Shown: one piece after another, positions 34,603-43,668 of the stretch
Numbering within the stretch: the first letter of the stretch is position 1
Layout of the letters: each line of letters opens with the position of its first letter
From: Streptomyces sulphureus DSM 40104
GTDB taxonomy: Bacteria; Actinomycetota; Actinomycetes; Streptomycetales; Streptomycetaceae
Direction: 5' to 3'
NCBI RefSeq assembly: GCF_000381025.1
Contig: NZ_KB905814.1
Location: 1-64,000, forward strand
DNA: 64,000 nucleotides
The notes under the pieces: model-generated
What the model was told of the DNA's origin: nothing
Seen by the model: only the letters and a program-made list of their open reading frames with translations
Database searches by the model: none
Program-made: the position numbers and the translations under genes

Positions 34603-37600
34603 TTACCGGGCTCTCGCCTCTGCCGCCTGCTCACCCGCCAGTCCCAGTCGGAACGCTGCCGCGGCCGCTTCTCCCCGGCCGGCGACGCCGAGCTTGGAGA
34701 GGATGTTGGAGACGTGCACGCTCGCCGTCTTCGGTGAGATGAACAGCTCCGCGGCTATCTCACGGTTGCTGCGGCCCTCGGCGACGCGGATCAGGACCTC
34801 CCGCTCACGTGGTGTCAGGTTCTCGGCGGCTCGGGGCGCCCGGCGCTGTTCGCCGGCTAGGCCGGCCTGTGCGGCAAGCCTTTCGGCCGCCGCACGGAGC
34901 GGCTGCGAGCCGATCCGCACGGCCGTCTCCCGTACCGAGGCGAGGAGTTGGGCCGGGGAACCTGGCCGGCCTGCCCCTGCGGTGCGTGCGCCGTGCGCGT
35001 GCAGGAGGGCCTCGGCTCTCCTGAAACGTGCGTGGGCGAGGAGGTGCGGGCGCTCCAACGGGACGAGCGTCTCCTCGACGCCGCACCACTGGGAGGCATC
35101 GAACCGCCTTGCGGCGCGGAGGAGTTCGGCGCGCAGCAGTTCGCGGTGGGCCGCCCACACCGGCACGGGGTGGGCGAGGGTACGTGCCGCCTCGGAGATC
35201 CTCGCGAGGGCCTCCTCGCGGCCCTCGGATGCTTCGGGGTTCTCCGCCACCGCGGCCTCGTGGTGTGCGGCGGCGAGGAGGAGTGGCCAGGCGTAGCGGT
35301 GGGTGCCGGGTGGGAAGCCCTCCGAGACGCCGAGCGCCGCTCTCTCCCTGACGGCGGCCGTGTCCCCCCGCAGCGCGGCCTCCAGGACGGAGAGGGTGCG
35401 CAGCGGGATGCGCTGCTGGGGCTCGTACGGCTCGGTCCCGAGGGCCCGGCGGGCCCGGGCGAGGGCCTCGCCTGCGCCGGCGGTGTCGCCGCGGAGGGCC
35501 GCGAGTTCACCGGTGCGGAGGGCTATCAGGCCGCGTGTGCCGACGGTGACCGGGCCACCGCGTGCCTGCTCCAGCAGCCCCGGAACGCGGTCCCACTCGC
35601 CGAGCGAGAGGAGCCCTTCGATCTGGTTGCCGAGTGCGAAGACGAGCTGGGAGCGGCGACCGGTCTCGACGGCGGCGTGCGCGGCACGCTCGGCAGCGGT
35701 GACGGCCTCCCGGGAACGTCCGACGGCTTCGAGTGCGGAGGAGAGGTTGATGTCGGCGCGGATCACCTCGGCGTGCGCGCCGTTCCTCTCCGCCTCACCG
35801 CGGCCGACCCGGATCTGCTCGAGGCCGGCTTCGATGTCGCCGGAGGCGGCCGTGACGGTGCCAAGGGTGTTGCGCGCCCTGATCTCCGTCTCCCTCGAAC
35901 CGACCGTCCGTGCCAACTCGACGGCGCGTGTGGCGAGTTCGAGGGCGTGCTCGCCCGGGTCGCGCAGCATCGCCCAGCACGCCGCGACGTGGAGCGCCTC
36001 CGCGTGGACGGGCGAGGGCGCGAGCCCCCGGCCCAGCTCTTCGGCCTTGGCTATCTCGGCCGAGCCGTCGCCGCTCCCCAGAGCGACGGCGAGCAGCGCA
36101 CGCTTGACCCAGAACCAGGCGCAGCGCAGCGGCTCGCTGCGCTCGTCGAGGAGGTCGAGAGCGCGCCGGACGAGCGTCATCGCACGGTCCGTCTCCCCCG
36201 CCGTGCGCGCCGCCACCACAGCCTCGGCGAGAAGTTCGACGCGGCCGGGCGGCTTCGCCCGGTGGGACGGGAGGTGCACCGCACGACTCTCCCCCAGTTG
36301 GAGCCCGGCTCTGACCTCCTCCGGCGCCGCGTCCCACAACTCCATGGCGCGCTCGAGGAGTTGCCGCTGCTCGGCGTAGGCGTACCGCCCGGCTGCGACC
36401 TCGGCGGCGAGGAGCGCGGCGGGGAGGGCACGGGCGGCGTCGCCACCCCGGTACCAGTGGCGCGCGAGGCGGGTGGTGCGCTCCTCGGCGGGGAGGAGGT
36501 GCGGGTCGGCTTCCAGGGCTGCGGCGTAGCGCCGGTTGAACGCGGCGGCCTCACCGGGGAGGAGGTCGTCCTGGACGGCCTCGCGGAGCAGGGCGTGACG
36601 GAAGCGGTAGCCGGCGCCGTCCGCCGTCGGCAGGAGGACCTTGGCGCCGACCGCCGTACGGAGCGCCTCCAGCAACCGGTGCTCGGGGAGTTCGGCGACG
36701 GCGAGCAGGAGGACGTACTCCGCGCTGGAACCCGCCTCCGACACCAGGCGCGCCAACTGCAGCGCCTCCTCGGGGAGCCGCTCGACGCGGATGAGCAGGA
36801 GGTCGCGGAGCGACTCGCTGATGCTGCAGGTCGCGCACTCCGACGTGAGCTCCTCGACGAAGAAGGGGTTGCCCTCCGAGCGCTCGAAGACCGCCTCGGC
36901 GAGCGCGGCTTCCGGCTCGGCACCGCCCTGTATGCCGACCATCTGTGCCTCCACCTCCGCGCGGCTCAGCGGCCTGAGGCCGACGCGGCGGACGGTGCGG
37001 AGGCGGTCGAGCTCGGCGAGGAAGGGGCGGAGCGGGTGCCTGCGGTGGATGTCGTCGGTGCGGTAGGTACCGATGAGGACGACGCGGCCGGTGCGCAGCG
37101 TGCGGTAGAGGTAGCCGAGGAGTTCGCGGGTGGAGCGGTCGGCCCAGTGGAGGTCCTCCAGGACGAGGACGAGCGGGCGCTCGGCAGCGAGCACCTCCAG
37201 CAGCCGTGCCACGAGCTCGAAGAGCCGCGCTCGGTCCCCCTCGGCCTCCTCCCACATCACCTGGCGGGCCGTGGCACTCTCGTGGCCTGCCGGGCGCGCG
37301 GGCGCGATGTCGGGGAGCAGCCGGGCGAGTTCGGCCTCCCGGCCGGCGGCCGCGCCCGCGACCGCCTCGGCTCCGAGCTCGGTGCGCAGGCCGCGCAGGG
37401 CCGTCGTGAACGGCGCGAACGGAAGGCCCTCGCCGCCGAGTTCGAGGCAACTGCCGACGGTGGTGACGGCCCCCTCGGCGCGCGCCCAGGCGAGGAACTC
37501 CTCCAGGAGTCGCGTCTTGCCGAGCCCGGCCTCTCCGGCGAGCAGGAGGTGCTGCGGACCGGACTGAACCTGCTCCAACGCCTCGCGGAGTTGGGCGAGT

Positions 37601-37650
37601 TCGTCCTGGCGTCCGACGAAGACGGGGCTTACGGAGGTCGCGTACGTCAC
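34603..37650 (-). CDS. Large ATP-binding LuxR (LAL) family regulator
   Basis: About 1015 residues. The N-terminal STAND-type AAA domain has Walker A GEAGLGKTRLL (39-49) and Walker B LVLVLEDLHWADRST. The middle, roughly residues 430-900, is a TPR-like helical region. The LuxR HTH is at about 940-985: LTPREREVLIRVAEGRSNRE, IAAELFISPKTASVHVSNIL. LAL proteins are ATP-dependent activators of secondary metabolism or sugar-utilisation genes; no target is evident here. The GTG at 37648-37650 (VTYATS) was chosen where family similarity starts; there is no clear ribosome binding site, so an upstream in-frame ATG near 37710 is possible. Confidence 0.88.
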   Translation of the reverse strand: MTYATSVSPVFVGRQDELAQLREALEQVQSGPQHLLLAGEAGLGKTRLLEEFLAWARAEGAVTTVGSCLELGGEGLPFAPFTTALRGLRTELGAEAVAGAAAGREAELARLLPDIAPARPAGHESATARQVMWEEAEGDRARLFELVARLLEVLAAERPLVLVLEDLHWADRSTRELLGYLYRTLRTGRVVLIGTYRTDDIHRRHPLRPFLAELDRLRTVRRVGLRPLSRAEVEAQMVGIQGGAEPEAALAEAVFERSEGNPFFVEELTSECATCSISESLRDLLLIRVERLPEEALQLARLVSEAGSSAEYVLLLAVAELPEHRLLEALRTAVGAKVLLPTADGAGYRFRHALLREAVQDDLLPGEAAAFNRRYAAALEADPHLLPAEERTTRLARHWYRGGDAARALPAALLAAEVAAGRYAYAEQRQLLERAMELWDAAPEEVRAGLQLGESRAVHLPSHRAKPPGRVELLAEAVVAARTAGETDRAMTLVRRALDLLDERSEPLRCAWFWVKRALLAVALGSGDGSAEIAKAEELGRGLAPSPVHAEALHVAACWAMLRDPGEHALELATRAVELARTVGSRETEIRARNTLGTVTAASGDIEAGLEQIRVGRGEAERNGAHAEVIRADINLSSALEAVGRSREAVTAAERAAHAAVETGRRSQLVFALGNQIEGLLSLGEWDRVPGLLEQARGGPVTVGTRGLIALRTGELAALRGDTAGAGEALARARRALGTEPYEPQQRIPLRTLSVLEAALRGDTAAVRERAALGVSEGFPPGTHRYAWPLLLAAAHHEAAVAENPEASEGREEALARISEAARTLAHPVPVWAAHRELLRAELLRAARRFDASQWCGVEETLVPLERPHLLAHARFRRAEALLHAHGARTAGAGRPGSPAQLLASVRETAVRIGSQPLRAAAERLAAQAGLAGEQRRAPRAAENLTPREREVLIRVAEGRSNREIAAELFISPKTASVHVSNILSKLGVAGRGEAAAAAFRLGLAGEQAAEARAR

Positions 37651-37720
37651 GTCGACAAGAGTCCCACCCGGGACTGACAGGGCGGCACCCTTCCGCGACG
37701 GGTGAACCGCATGCGCCATC

Positions 37721-37930
37721 TCAGGCGGCCCTTCCCCACAGACGCCGCCCGCGCTTCCGCCGCCCGGACCGGCCGAACCTCGCCGCACCGCGCTTCCGCA
37801 GCCCGCGCGGCTCCTCCGCCTCCGCCTCGCGCTGCTCCGCTCGGCTGGCCTCGACCGCGAGACGCTGTTGCTCCGCCTCGTGCCGGAGTTCGGCTGCTCT
37901 CACCCGGTAAATCTCGTACTCCGCGTACAT
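37721..37930 (-). CDS. Small coiled-coil/basic-tail protein
   Basis: A 69-residue protein, starting MYAEYEIYRVRAAELRHEAE. A charged helical, probably coiled-coil N-terminal half is followed by a very basic C-terminus (RSGRRKRGRRLWGRAA). AGGGGGCGCG precedes the ATG at 37928-37930. Similar small MYxEY proteins are common in streptomycetes; their role is unknown. It lies 70 bp before the LAL regulator on the same strand and may be in its transcript. Confidence 0.65.
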   Translation of the reverse strand: MYAEYEIYRVRAAELRHEAEQQRLAVEASRAEQREAEAEEPRGLRKRGAARFGRSGRRKRGRRLWGRAA

Positions 37931-38827
37931 CGCGCCCCCTGTGCTTCCCGCGAGTCCAGGGAGGACTCGCTCTGCCCCGCACACTCCTCTCTAAGAAGCA
38001 CCCGCCACATGGGGAGAGTTGAGGATTGACGTCCACGAGAGGGACCTTAGAAACAGCGCGCCGCGCCCCTGGTTCCTTAGAAAGCAGCCCAGCCGCGACC
38101 CCGACCACGGCGACGGAAGCGGAAGCAGACGAGCACAGCGCACCCGCACGCGTCGAAGCGAAAGCCCGCCGCACACGGCAGCCGCCCGTCACGACGGAGC
38201 CGGCGAGGTCCGCACGCCACCCCTGCACCCCGGCTCGGGGCGGCGACCTGTGTCGCGGCGTCGGCGTTCTTCGGGAAGGCGCCGCCCAGCTCAGCCCCCG
38301 CCGCCAGATCACTTCCACCCCCGCCCGGCGGGCGAAGACGAGCACCCGGCAGCCGTCGACCTTGGGGCTCGAAGATGAGCTCGCCCGGCAGCACACGGGG
38401 ACGCGTCGATCGCCCGCGCCAGCACCGGCGTCAACGGCGAGATACGCATCATCACCACCCGAAACCGCCCCACCGCGGGAAAGGGCGTGGTCCGACCGGG
38501 CCCGGCTGACCCGACAGGTCTTCACACCCCTCCCCCGCGGCGCGCAGCCGAGGATCATCGGAGCCGCGGCATTGTGCGACGCCGCGGGGTCAGCCCCGCG
38601 ACCGTATGCACGACTTGCGGTTGCTCCGGTGCTGCGTGCGGTGTCCCGCGCGGCGGCCAGGCACGGAGAAGCTGGGCGAGGAGAGCTGGCGTGGGCACGA
38701 GCGCGAGAATCCGCCACCAAGGGCGTGTGGTCATCGGGAAGATGCCGCAAGAGGACCGGGTCTTGTCAGAGCCGGCAGGTAGAACTGAGCGACTGGCAAA
38801 CGACAGCGAGACTTGCGAGGTACCCCG
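37931..38827. other. 897-bp gene-poor spacer with CCTTAGAAA repeats
   Basis: No supported gene. It contains two direct CCTTAGAAA copies starting at 38045 and 38075, exactly 30 bp apart, upstream of the 69-aa gene. A plus-strand stretch near 38400-38510 in one frame reads SIARASTGVNGEIRIITT, which looks like a coding remnant, but no start, stop or family can be assigned. A candidate -10 TAGAAC lies upstream of the DUF6924 gene (about 38781). Confidence 0.4.
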
Positions 38828-39814
38828 ATGCGTCCTGCTCTGCCCCTGCCCGCGATCGATGACGGTCCGCGGGTGCCCGGCATGCTGCTGATCCGCACCC
38901 ACCACGACGACGAAGCCTGGCGTGACGTGCTCTCCCACGTGGATGGCCTGCCTGGCCTGGTCACGCCGCACCCGGGAGACGCGGCCCACGCGGTGCCGCC
39001 AGAGCCCATCCCCCGACGCCTGATCGTGGTGGACGACCCCGCTTGGCAGGGCGCCACCCCCGAGGAGGCACGCGAGGCCCTACGCACACACGAAACGTGG
39101 ATACCCGACCTCGTGCTGCTCACCAACGACGAGACCACGGCCGACCCTCAACTGCGTCCGCTGCTGGCGTTCCGCGGCACCGACGGAGACGCCTTCCGGA
39201 TCACGTCCCGCCAAGCAGCCCTGCTCCACCTGGTATTGCACCGCCCGTACTTGTGGATGACCTTGGAGCACTTCGAGAAGGAGGCCCCTGTCGAGGCAGA
39301 AGCGACAGCGGGGGACCGGTGGGACGACCTGCCCGAGCCGGTGGGTGCCTACCTGGAGTCGCTGAACCCTGCGCCGCGCTATGAGCCACCGAACCGGGCT
39401 CTGCCCCTCCTCACCCAGGAGAACTTCGGTCTGCTCGTGCGTACCGACTTCAGCGATGACGCCGCCTGGACGTCGCTTGTTGAGACCGTGCACCGTCCGG
39501 GAGTGGATTATGACGACCCCATCGAGGACTTCAGCGACTACGTCGACACCGTGGACGACCCGCTCTTCGAAGGCTCCACCCCCACGCAGCTCATGGCACT
39601 GGTCCACCGCAGCCAAGACGACGAAAGGATGGTTGCGGACCTCGTGGTGCTCGCGGACCGGACCGCGATGCGCGATCCCGACCACCGCGTCCTGGTCGTC
39701 TCACTGAACAGGCCTATCGGTGACACCTTCCGCATCGACCCGAGGAGGGTCGGGATCATGGTGGCCAACCTGGCGATCGGCAACATGGATATACAGGACT
39801 TCATGGACGAATAG
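38828..39814 (+). CDS. Tandem DUF6924 domain protein
   Basis: A 328-residue protein made of two copies of the DUF6924 fold. The first is at about residues 15-125 (MLLIRTHHDDEAWRDVL ... RRLIVVDDPAWQGATPEEA ... DAFRITSRQAALLHLVL). The second is at about 195-328 (GLLVRTDFSDDAAWTSLVE ... TVDDPLFEGSTPTQLMAL ... DTFRIDPRRVGIMVANLAIG, NMDIQDFMD). The N-terminal copy is more diverged. The ATG at 38828 follows GAGG. There is no signal peptide or membrane segment. DUF6924 proteins usually have a single copy; I know of no function. The gene stands alone in a gene-poor interval. Confidence 0.8.
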   Translation: MRPALPLPAIDDGPRVPGMLLIRTHHDDEAWRDVLSHVDGLPGLVTPHPGDAAHAVPPEPIPRRLIVVDDPAWQGATPEEAREALRTHETWIPDLVLLTNDETTADPQLRPLLAFRGTDGDAFRITSRQAALLHLVLHRPYLWMTLEHFEKEAPVEAEATAGDRWDDLPEPVGAYLESLNPAPRYEPPNRALPLLTQENFGLLVRTDFSDDAAWTSLVETVHRPGVDYDDPIEDFSDYVDTVDDPLFEGSTPTQLMALVHRSQDDERMVADLVVLADRTAMRDPDHRVLVVSLNRPIGDTFRIDPRRVGIMVANLAIGNMDIQDFMDE

Positions 39815-39898
39815 CCCAAGGCCAGCCCTGCGGACCGACAGTGGCTTCCAACCGTTCACGCACGCAAGAGTCCAAACCCGAGCCGTGCAAGAGAGCTG

Positions 39899-40085
39899 TC
39901 AAAGGCCGCCGGCTTTCACGTGCTCAAGGAATGTGCCGAGCGCAGTAGGTGAGAAGGCCAGTGCTGGACGGTCGGTGTCCTTGGGAGTCCCGTACGGCAG
40001 ACCAGCCGGTCACCCTCCCCAGCTCCACGCATTCGTTCCCGCCGCTGCTGCTGTAGCTGTTCTTCCGGTAGTCAGCCGTCGACAG
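39899..40085 (-). pseudogene. Decayed DUF397 gene
   Basis: The minus strand encodes STADYRKNSYSSSGGNECVE and then WSAVRDSQGHRP, a clear DUF397 N-terminal half. The second half, ALAFSPTALGTFLEHVKAGG, is in another frame; an extra T near 39990 causes the shift. The expected ATG is CTG (40083-40085), and an in-frame TAA lies just upstream, so there is no start. Compare the intact DUF397 at 45171. Confidence 0.8.
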
Positions 40086-40138
40086 CTCGGCAGCGGTGGT
40101 GCGTCGTTACGTGTACTCCTCGCGTGCTGGTCTCAGGA

Positions 40139-40320
40139 TCCAGAGATCGAGTCGTGGATGCGGCCTGACTGCGGAGGTAGTCGAACGTGACCCGGTTAGC
40201 CCTCTGCCTCGGTCGGCTCGCTGACGTACAGCCCGCCGCCGAGCAGCTCGACGTCCACCGCGGTGCGTCGCCCGCCGCGAGCGTCACGAAGTGGCCGACA
40301 CCGGCCGCGCTCGCGCCCGG
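40139..40320 (-). pseudogene. Remnant of XRE/DUF5753-type regulator
   Basis: Fragments in two frames on the minus strand. One reads VDVELLGGGLYVSEPTE, the other RVTFDYLRSQAASTTRSLD. Together they resemble the C-terminal end of the HTH regulators that pair with DUF397 proteins. The HTH part is absent. It is directly upstream of the decayed DUF397 gene, as in intact pairs. Confidence 0.6.
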
Positions 40321-40572
40321 ACCCCGGGCAGGCCCCAGAGCCCAGGCACCATCCCGGTGCCGGGGCTCACCCCTGCCGTAACCGGCTCACGGCCGCTCGT
40401 CAAGGCGCCTGCACTGGGCGGGCGCCGGACGTGTTTCACACTGGCGTCGACGCCCTGCTCAAACTCGCCGCCCCGCCCGCACGTCCACGCGGGACCGACC
40501 GGGACAGAGTGCCCCGCCCCACCCAACGCCCCCACACAGCCCGCCTGTTGACCAGCCCCCTCCCAAGCGAAA

Positions 40573-40601
40573 AGCCGGCCACCGGTATCCGATGGCCGGC
40601 T
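40573..40601 (-). terminator. Intrinsic terminator of the small membrane protein gene
   Basis: Stem AGCCGGCCA (40573-40581) / TGGCCGGCT (40593-40601), followed on the minus strand by TTTT. It is 40 bp downstream of the gene ending at 40641. Confidence 0.75.
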
Positions 40602-40640
40602 CGCGCCGGGTGCAGGGCTGTCGCGCCGGGAGGCGGACGG

Positions 40641-41216
40641 TCAGCCCCCGGCGCCGGGCAGCTCCGGCTGCGAGGCGAAGAGGTCGAAGTACATGCCCAG
40701 CCCCGTGAGAAGACCGATCGCACCGAGGATCGCACCGCCGAGCGCGACGGCGCGGACCCAGGGGCGGGTGTCGGTACGCCCGCTGAGCTGGAGGACGAGG
40801 AGTCCGCCGAGGAGCACGGCGACGAGCGCGAAGATGCTGTTGATCATCGCGGTGGCGTGCCAAGGGGCGCCGTAGAGCGCGTTGACCTGGTCGCTCCCGC
40901 CCCCGCTCCCCGCCTCGATCTGGCCGAGGAGCTGCTTGCGCTCGCGGAACATTTCGCTGAGCGACGTCCCGGTGATCGAAGCGAGGCCGAGTCCGGCGCT
41001 GACGACCGCGCCGGCGCCTGCGGCGAGGCCGCCGCTCTTCGCGACGGGCAGCTCCGTCGCCTCGCCGTCGGCCGGCGCGTCGTCGCGGGCGTCCTCCGGG
41101 GTCTCCTCGGAGTCCGCCGTCTGCTCAGCGGCCTCCGTCTTCTTCGCCTCCTCTTCGGTCGTCTCCGGCTCCGTGCCGGTCTTCTCGTTGTCGGTCTTGG
41201 TCGTATCGGTAGCCAT
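40641..41216 (-). CDS. Membrane protein with acidic N-terminus
   Basis: A 191-residue protein. Residues 1-55 are strongly acidic and Thr/Glu-rich (TEPETTEEEAKKTEAAEQ). Three or four hydrophobic segments follow: GLAAGAGAVVSAGLGLA, ATAMINSIFALVAVLLGGLL and VALGGAILGAIGLLTGLG. A conserved-looking middle, EMFRERKQLLGQIEAG, is found in related hypothetical proteins. No enzyme motif. The ATG at 41214-41216 lies inside the end of the MMPL gene (92-bp overlap) with no Shine-Dalgarno; it may be leaderless or coupled. Confidence 0.75.
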   Translation of the reverse strand: MATDTTKTDNEKTGTEPETTEEEAKKTEAAEQTADSEETPEDARDDAPADGEATELPVAKSGGLAAGAGAVVSAGLGLASITGTSLSEMFRERKQLLGQIEAGSGGGSDQVNALYGAPWHATAMINSIFALVAVLLGGLLVLQLSGRTDTRPWVRAVALGGAILGAIGLLTGLGMYFDLFASQPELPGAGG

Positions 41217-43503
41217 GGTGCGCAACCGTAGAAGCCGAATCTGAGAGCCCGATGAACGGGGGGTGCCTCGGCTCGGGCAGGCGGGGACCGGCTGCGGCGC
41301 CCACCGACGCGTGCGCCGGGGCACGGGCGGCGTCTGCGGGCTCCCCATCGCGGTGCTCCTGGCCCTCCGGCTCGATGCTGATCCGCGGAAGCCACCTGTC
41401 GACGGCGCGCGGCAACCACCAGTTGGCGCCGCCGAGCAGGTGCATCAGCGCGGGCACGAGGAGCGTGCGCAGGACGAACGCGTCGAGCGCGACGGCGGCG
41501 GCGAGCGCCACCCCGAACATGGCGATCACCCGGTCCCCGCTGAGGACGAAGGCGCCGAAGACCGCGATCATGATCACGGCGGCCGAGTTGATGACCCGGC
41601 CGGTGTCGGCGAGGCCGACGCGGACCGCGCACCGGTTGTCGCCGGTGCGCCGCCACTCCTCGTACATCCGGCTCACCAGGAAGACCTGGTAGTCCATGGA
41701 GAGCCCGAAGAGCACCGAGATCATGATCACCGGCAGGAACGGCTCGATCGGCCCGCCGCTCCCCAGGCCCAGCAGCTCGCTCCCCCAGCCCCACTGGAAG
41801 ACCGCGACGACCACCCCGAACGAGGCGGCGACGGCGGCGACGTTCATCACCGCGGCCTTGAGCGGTACGGCGAGACTGCGGAACGCGAGCATCAGCAGCA
41901 GGCACCCCAGGCCGATTACGACGCCGCCGAAGAGCGGCAGCTTGCCCGTCACCACCTCGGCGAAGTCGTCGTTGCCCGCCGTGAGCCCGCCGACGTGCAC
42001 CTCGGGCGCCGCGTCGCCAAGAGCGCCGGGGAGGACGTCGTCCCGCAGCTCCGCCACGAGCCGGGAGGTCGCGACCGACTGCGGCGAGGTTTCCGGCACC
42101 ACCGTGATCACGCCCGTGGTGCCGCTGCCGTCGAACTCCGGACCGCTGACCCGGGCCACCCCCGGGGTCTCCCGCAGCGTCTCGGGGACCCCGTCGAAGG
42201 CGAGGCGGTCGCCCGAACCGTCGAGTTCGCCGACGAGAGTCAACGAGCCGTTGGTGCCGGGCCCGAAGCCGTCGGCGAGGAGGTCGTACGCCTGCCGCGT
42301 CGTGCTCTTCGCCGGGTGGTTGCCCTGGTCCGACGTGCCGAGATGGAGGGCGAGCGCGGGCACCGCGAGAACGGCCATCACCGCCACGGCGAGGGCGGCG
42401 AGGAGCTTGGGGCGGCGCTCGACCAATTGCGACCACCGCACCGCGAACCCCGTCGGCACATCGGGCTGCGGACCGCGCTCCGCGAGGCGGCGGCGCTCCC
42501 TGCGACTGAGCGCGCGGGTGCCGATGAGCCCGAGCAGCGACGGCAGCAGCGTGACGGAGGCCGCGACGGCGAGGACGACCGTCAGCGAGGCCGCGAGCGC
42601 GACGCCGTTGAGGAAACCGAGCCGGAGGATGAGCATCCCTAGGAGCGCGACGCAGACGGTCGCGCCGGCGAAGACGACCGCGCGCCCGGAGGAGGCCACC
42701 GCCTTCGCCGCGGCCTCGTGCACGGGAAGCCCGGCGCGGAGGCCGCGGCGGTGTCGCGTGACGATGAAGAGGGCGTAGTCGATGCCGACGCCGAGGCCGA
42801 TGAGCGTGCCGAGCATCGGCGCGAAGTCGGCGAGCTGGAGCAGGTGGCTGAGGAGCCCGGTCGCCGAGGCCGCGGTACCCACCCCGACCACCGCCGTGAC
42901 GAGCGGCAGCGCCGTCGCGGCGAGCGAGCCGAAGGCGAGGAAGAGGACGACCCCCGCGACGCCGAGCCCCACGGCCTCCGCGACCGTCGCCGACGGCGCC
43001 TGGAGAGTCCCCGACCCCGGTCCGCCGACCTCGACCCGGAGCCCGTCCGACGACGCGGCCGTGGCCGTGTCGACGACCGCGCGTACGTCCCGCTCCTCCA
43101 ACTCGTCGTAGGCGGCCTCGTAGCGCAGATCAGCGTAGGCGGTCCGGCCGTCCTCGCTGATCTGCGCGCCGCCCCTCCCGGCGTACGGGCTCTGCACGGA
43201 GGCGACCCCGCTGTAGCCCCCGATCTCGTCGAGGACCTCCGTCATCCGCTGCTCGACGGCGGCGGCGCGGACCGTCCCCGAGTCGGTGTGCCAGACGATC
43301 GTGTCGTAGTCGCCCGACCGGTCGGGGAACGCCTTCTCCATCTGGCGTGCGGCGGCGCCGGATTCGGTCCCGGGGACGTCGTAGTCGGCCGAGTAAGCCG
43401 AGCCGACGCACGAGGAGGCGGCGGCCGTCCCGGCGAGCGCCGCCAGCCAGAGCAGCAGGACGAGGAGGCGGCGTCGCAGACACCAGCGTGCGAGTGCGGT
43501 CAC
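41125..43503 (-). CDS. MMPL/RND family transporter
   Basis: A 792-residue MMPL-type transporter with about 12 membrane segments in two repeats. Each repeat has a TM1, a large extracytoplasmic loop, and a group of five TMs. The diagnostic GIDYALFIVTRHR and SMDYQVFLVSRMYEEW segments are present, one per repeat. A Cys-containing N-terminal signal-like TM ([20 protein letters not shown]) is seen. MMPL proteins export lipids or small molecules using the proton gradient. The GTG at 43501-43503 lacks a strong ribosome binding site. The C-terminal ~55 residues overlap the next gene and look non-conserved, so the natural stop may have been lost. Confidence 0.9.
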   Translation of the reverse strand: MTALARWCLRRRLLVLLLWLAALAGTAAASSCVGSAYSADYDVPGTESGAAARQMEKAFPDRSGDYDTIVWHTDSGTVRAAAVEQRMTEVLDEIGGYSGVASVQSPYAGRGGAQISEDGRTAYADLRYEAAYDELEERDVRAVVDTATAASSDGLRVEVGGPGSGTLQAPSATVAEAVGLGVAGVVLFLAFGSLAATALPLVTAVVGVGTAASATGLLSHLLQLADFAPMLGTLIGLGVGIDYALFIVTRHRRGLRAGLPVHEAAAKAVASSGRAVVFAGATVCVALLGMLILRLGFLNGVALAASLTVVLAVAASVTLLPSLLGLIGTRALSRRERRRLAERGPQPDVPTGFAVRWSQLVERRPKLLAALAVAVMAVLAVPALALHLGTSDQGNHPAKSTTRQAYDLLADGFGPGTNGSLTLVGELDGSGDRLAFDGVPETLRETPGVARVSGPEFDGSGTTGVITVVPETSPQSVATSRLVAELRDDVLPGALGDAAPEVHVGGLTAGNDDFAEVVTGKLPLFGGVVIGLGCLLLMLAFRSLAVPLKAAVMNVAAVAASFGVVVAVFQWGWGSELLGLGSGGPIEPFLPVIMISVLFGLSMDYQVFLVSRMYEEWRRTGDNRCAVRVGLADTGRVINSAAVIMIAVFGAFVLSGDRVIAMFGVALAAAVALDAFVLRTLLVPALMHLLGGANWWLPRAVDRWLPRISIEPEGQEHRDGEPADAARAPAHASVGAAAGPRLPEPRHPPFIGLSDSASTVAHHGYRYDQDRQREDRHGAGDDRRGGEEDGGR

Positions 43504-43668
43504 GTGAGCTCGCCTGCTTCCCGGGTCGTGCGCCGAACCCTCCCGGGAGTGCCGTGCGCGGTCGTGCGGGCTGTGGCGTCAGCATCGCACCGGACAATGA
43601 TCCTTTGTCCGCTATGTGGGGATGGCCACACGACCGCGCTCGGCCCGCACACCGGGCGACCAGGCCGG

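Noticed and set aside
34948..37677. 909-codon plus-strand frame
   Set aside because: Shadow of the LAL regulator.
38026..38862. 278-codon plus-strand frame before the DUF6924 gene
   Set aside because: No family motif, weak codon bias, no ribosome binding site, overlaps the DUF6924 start; could hide remnants but not supported as a gene.
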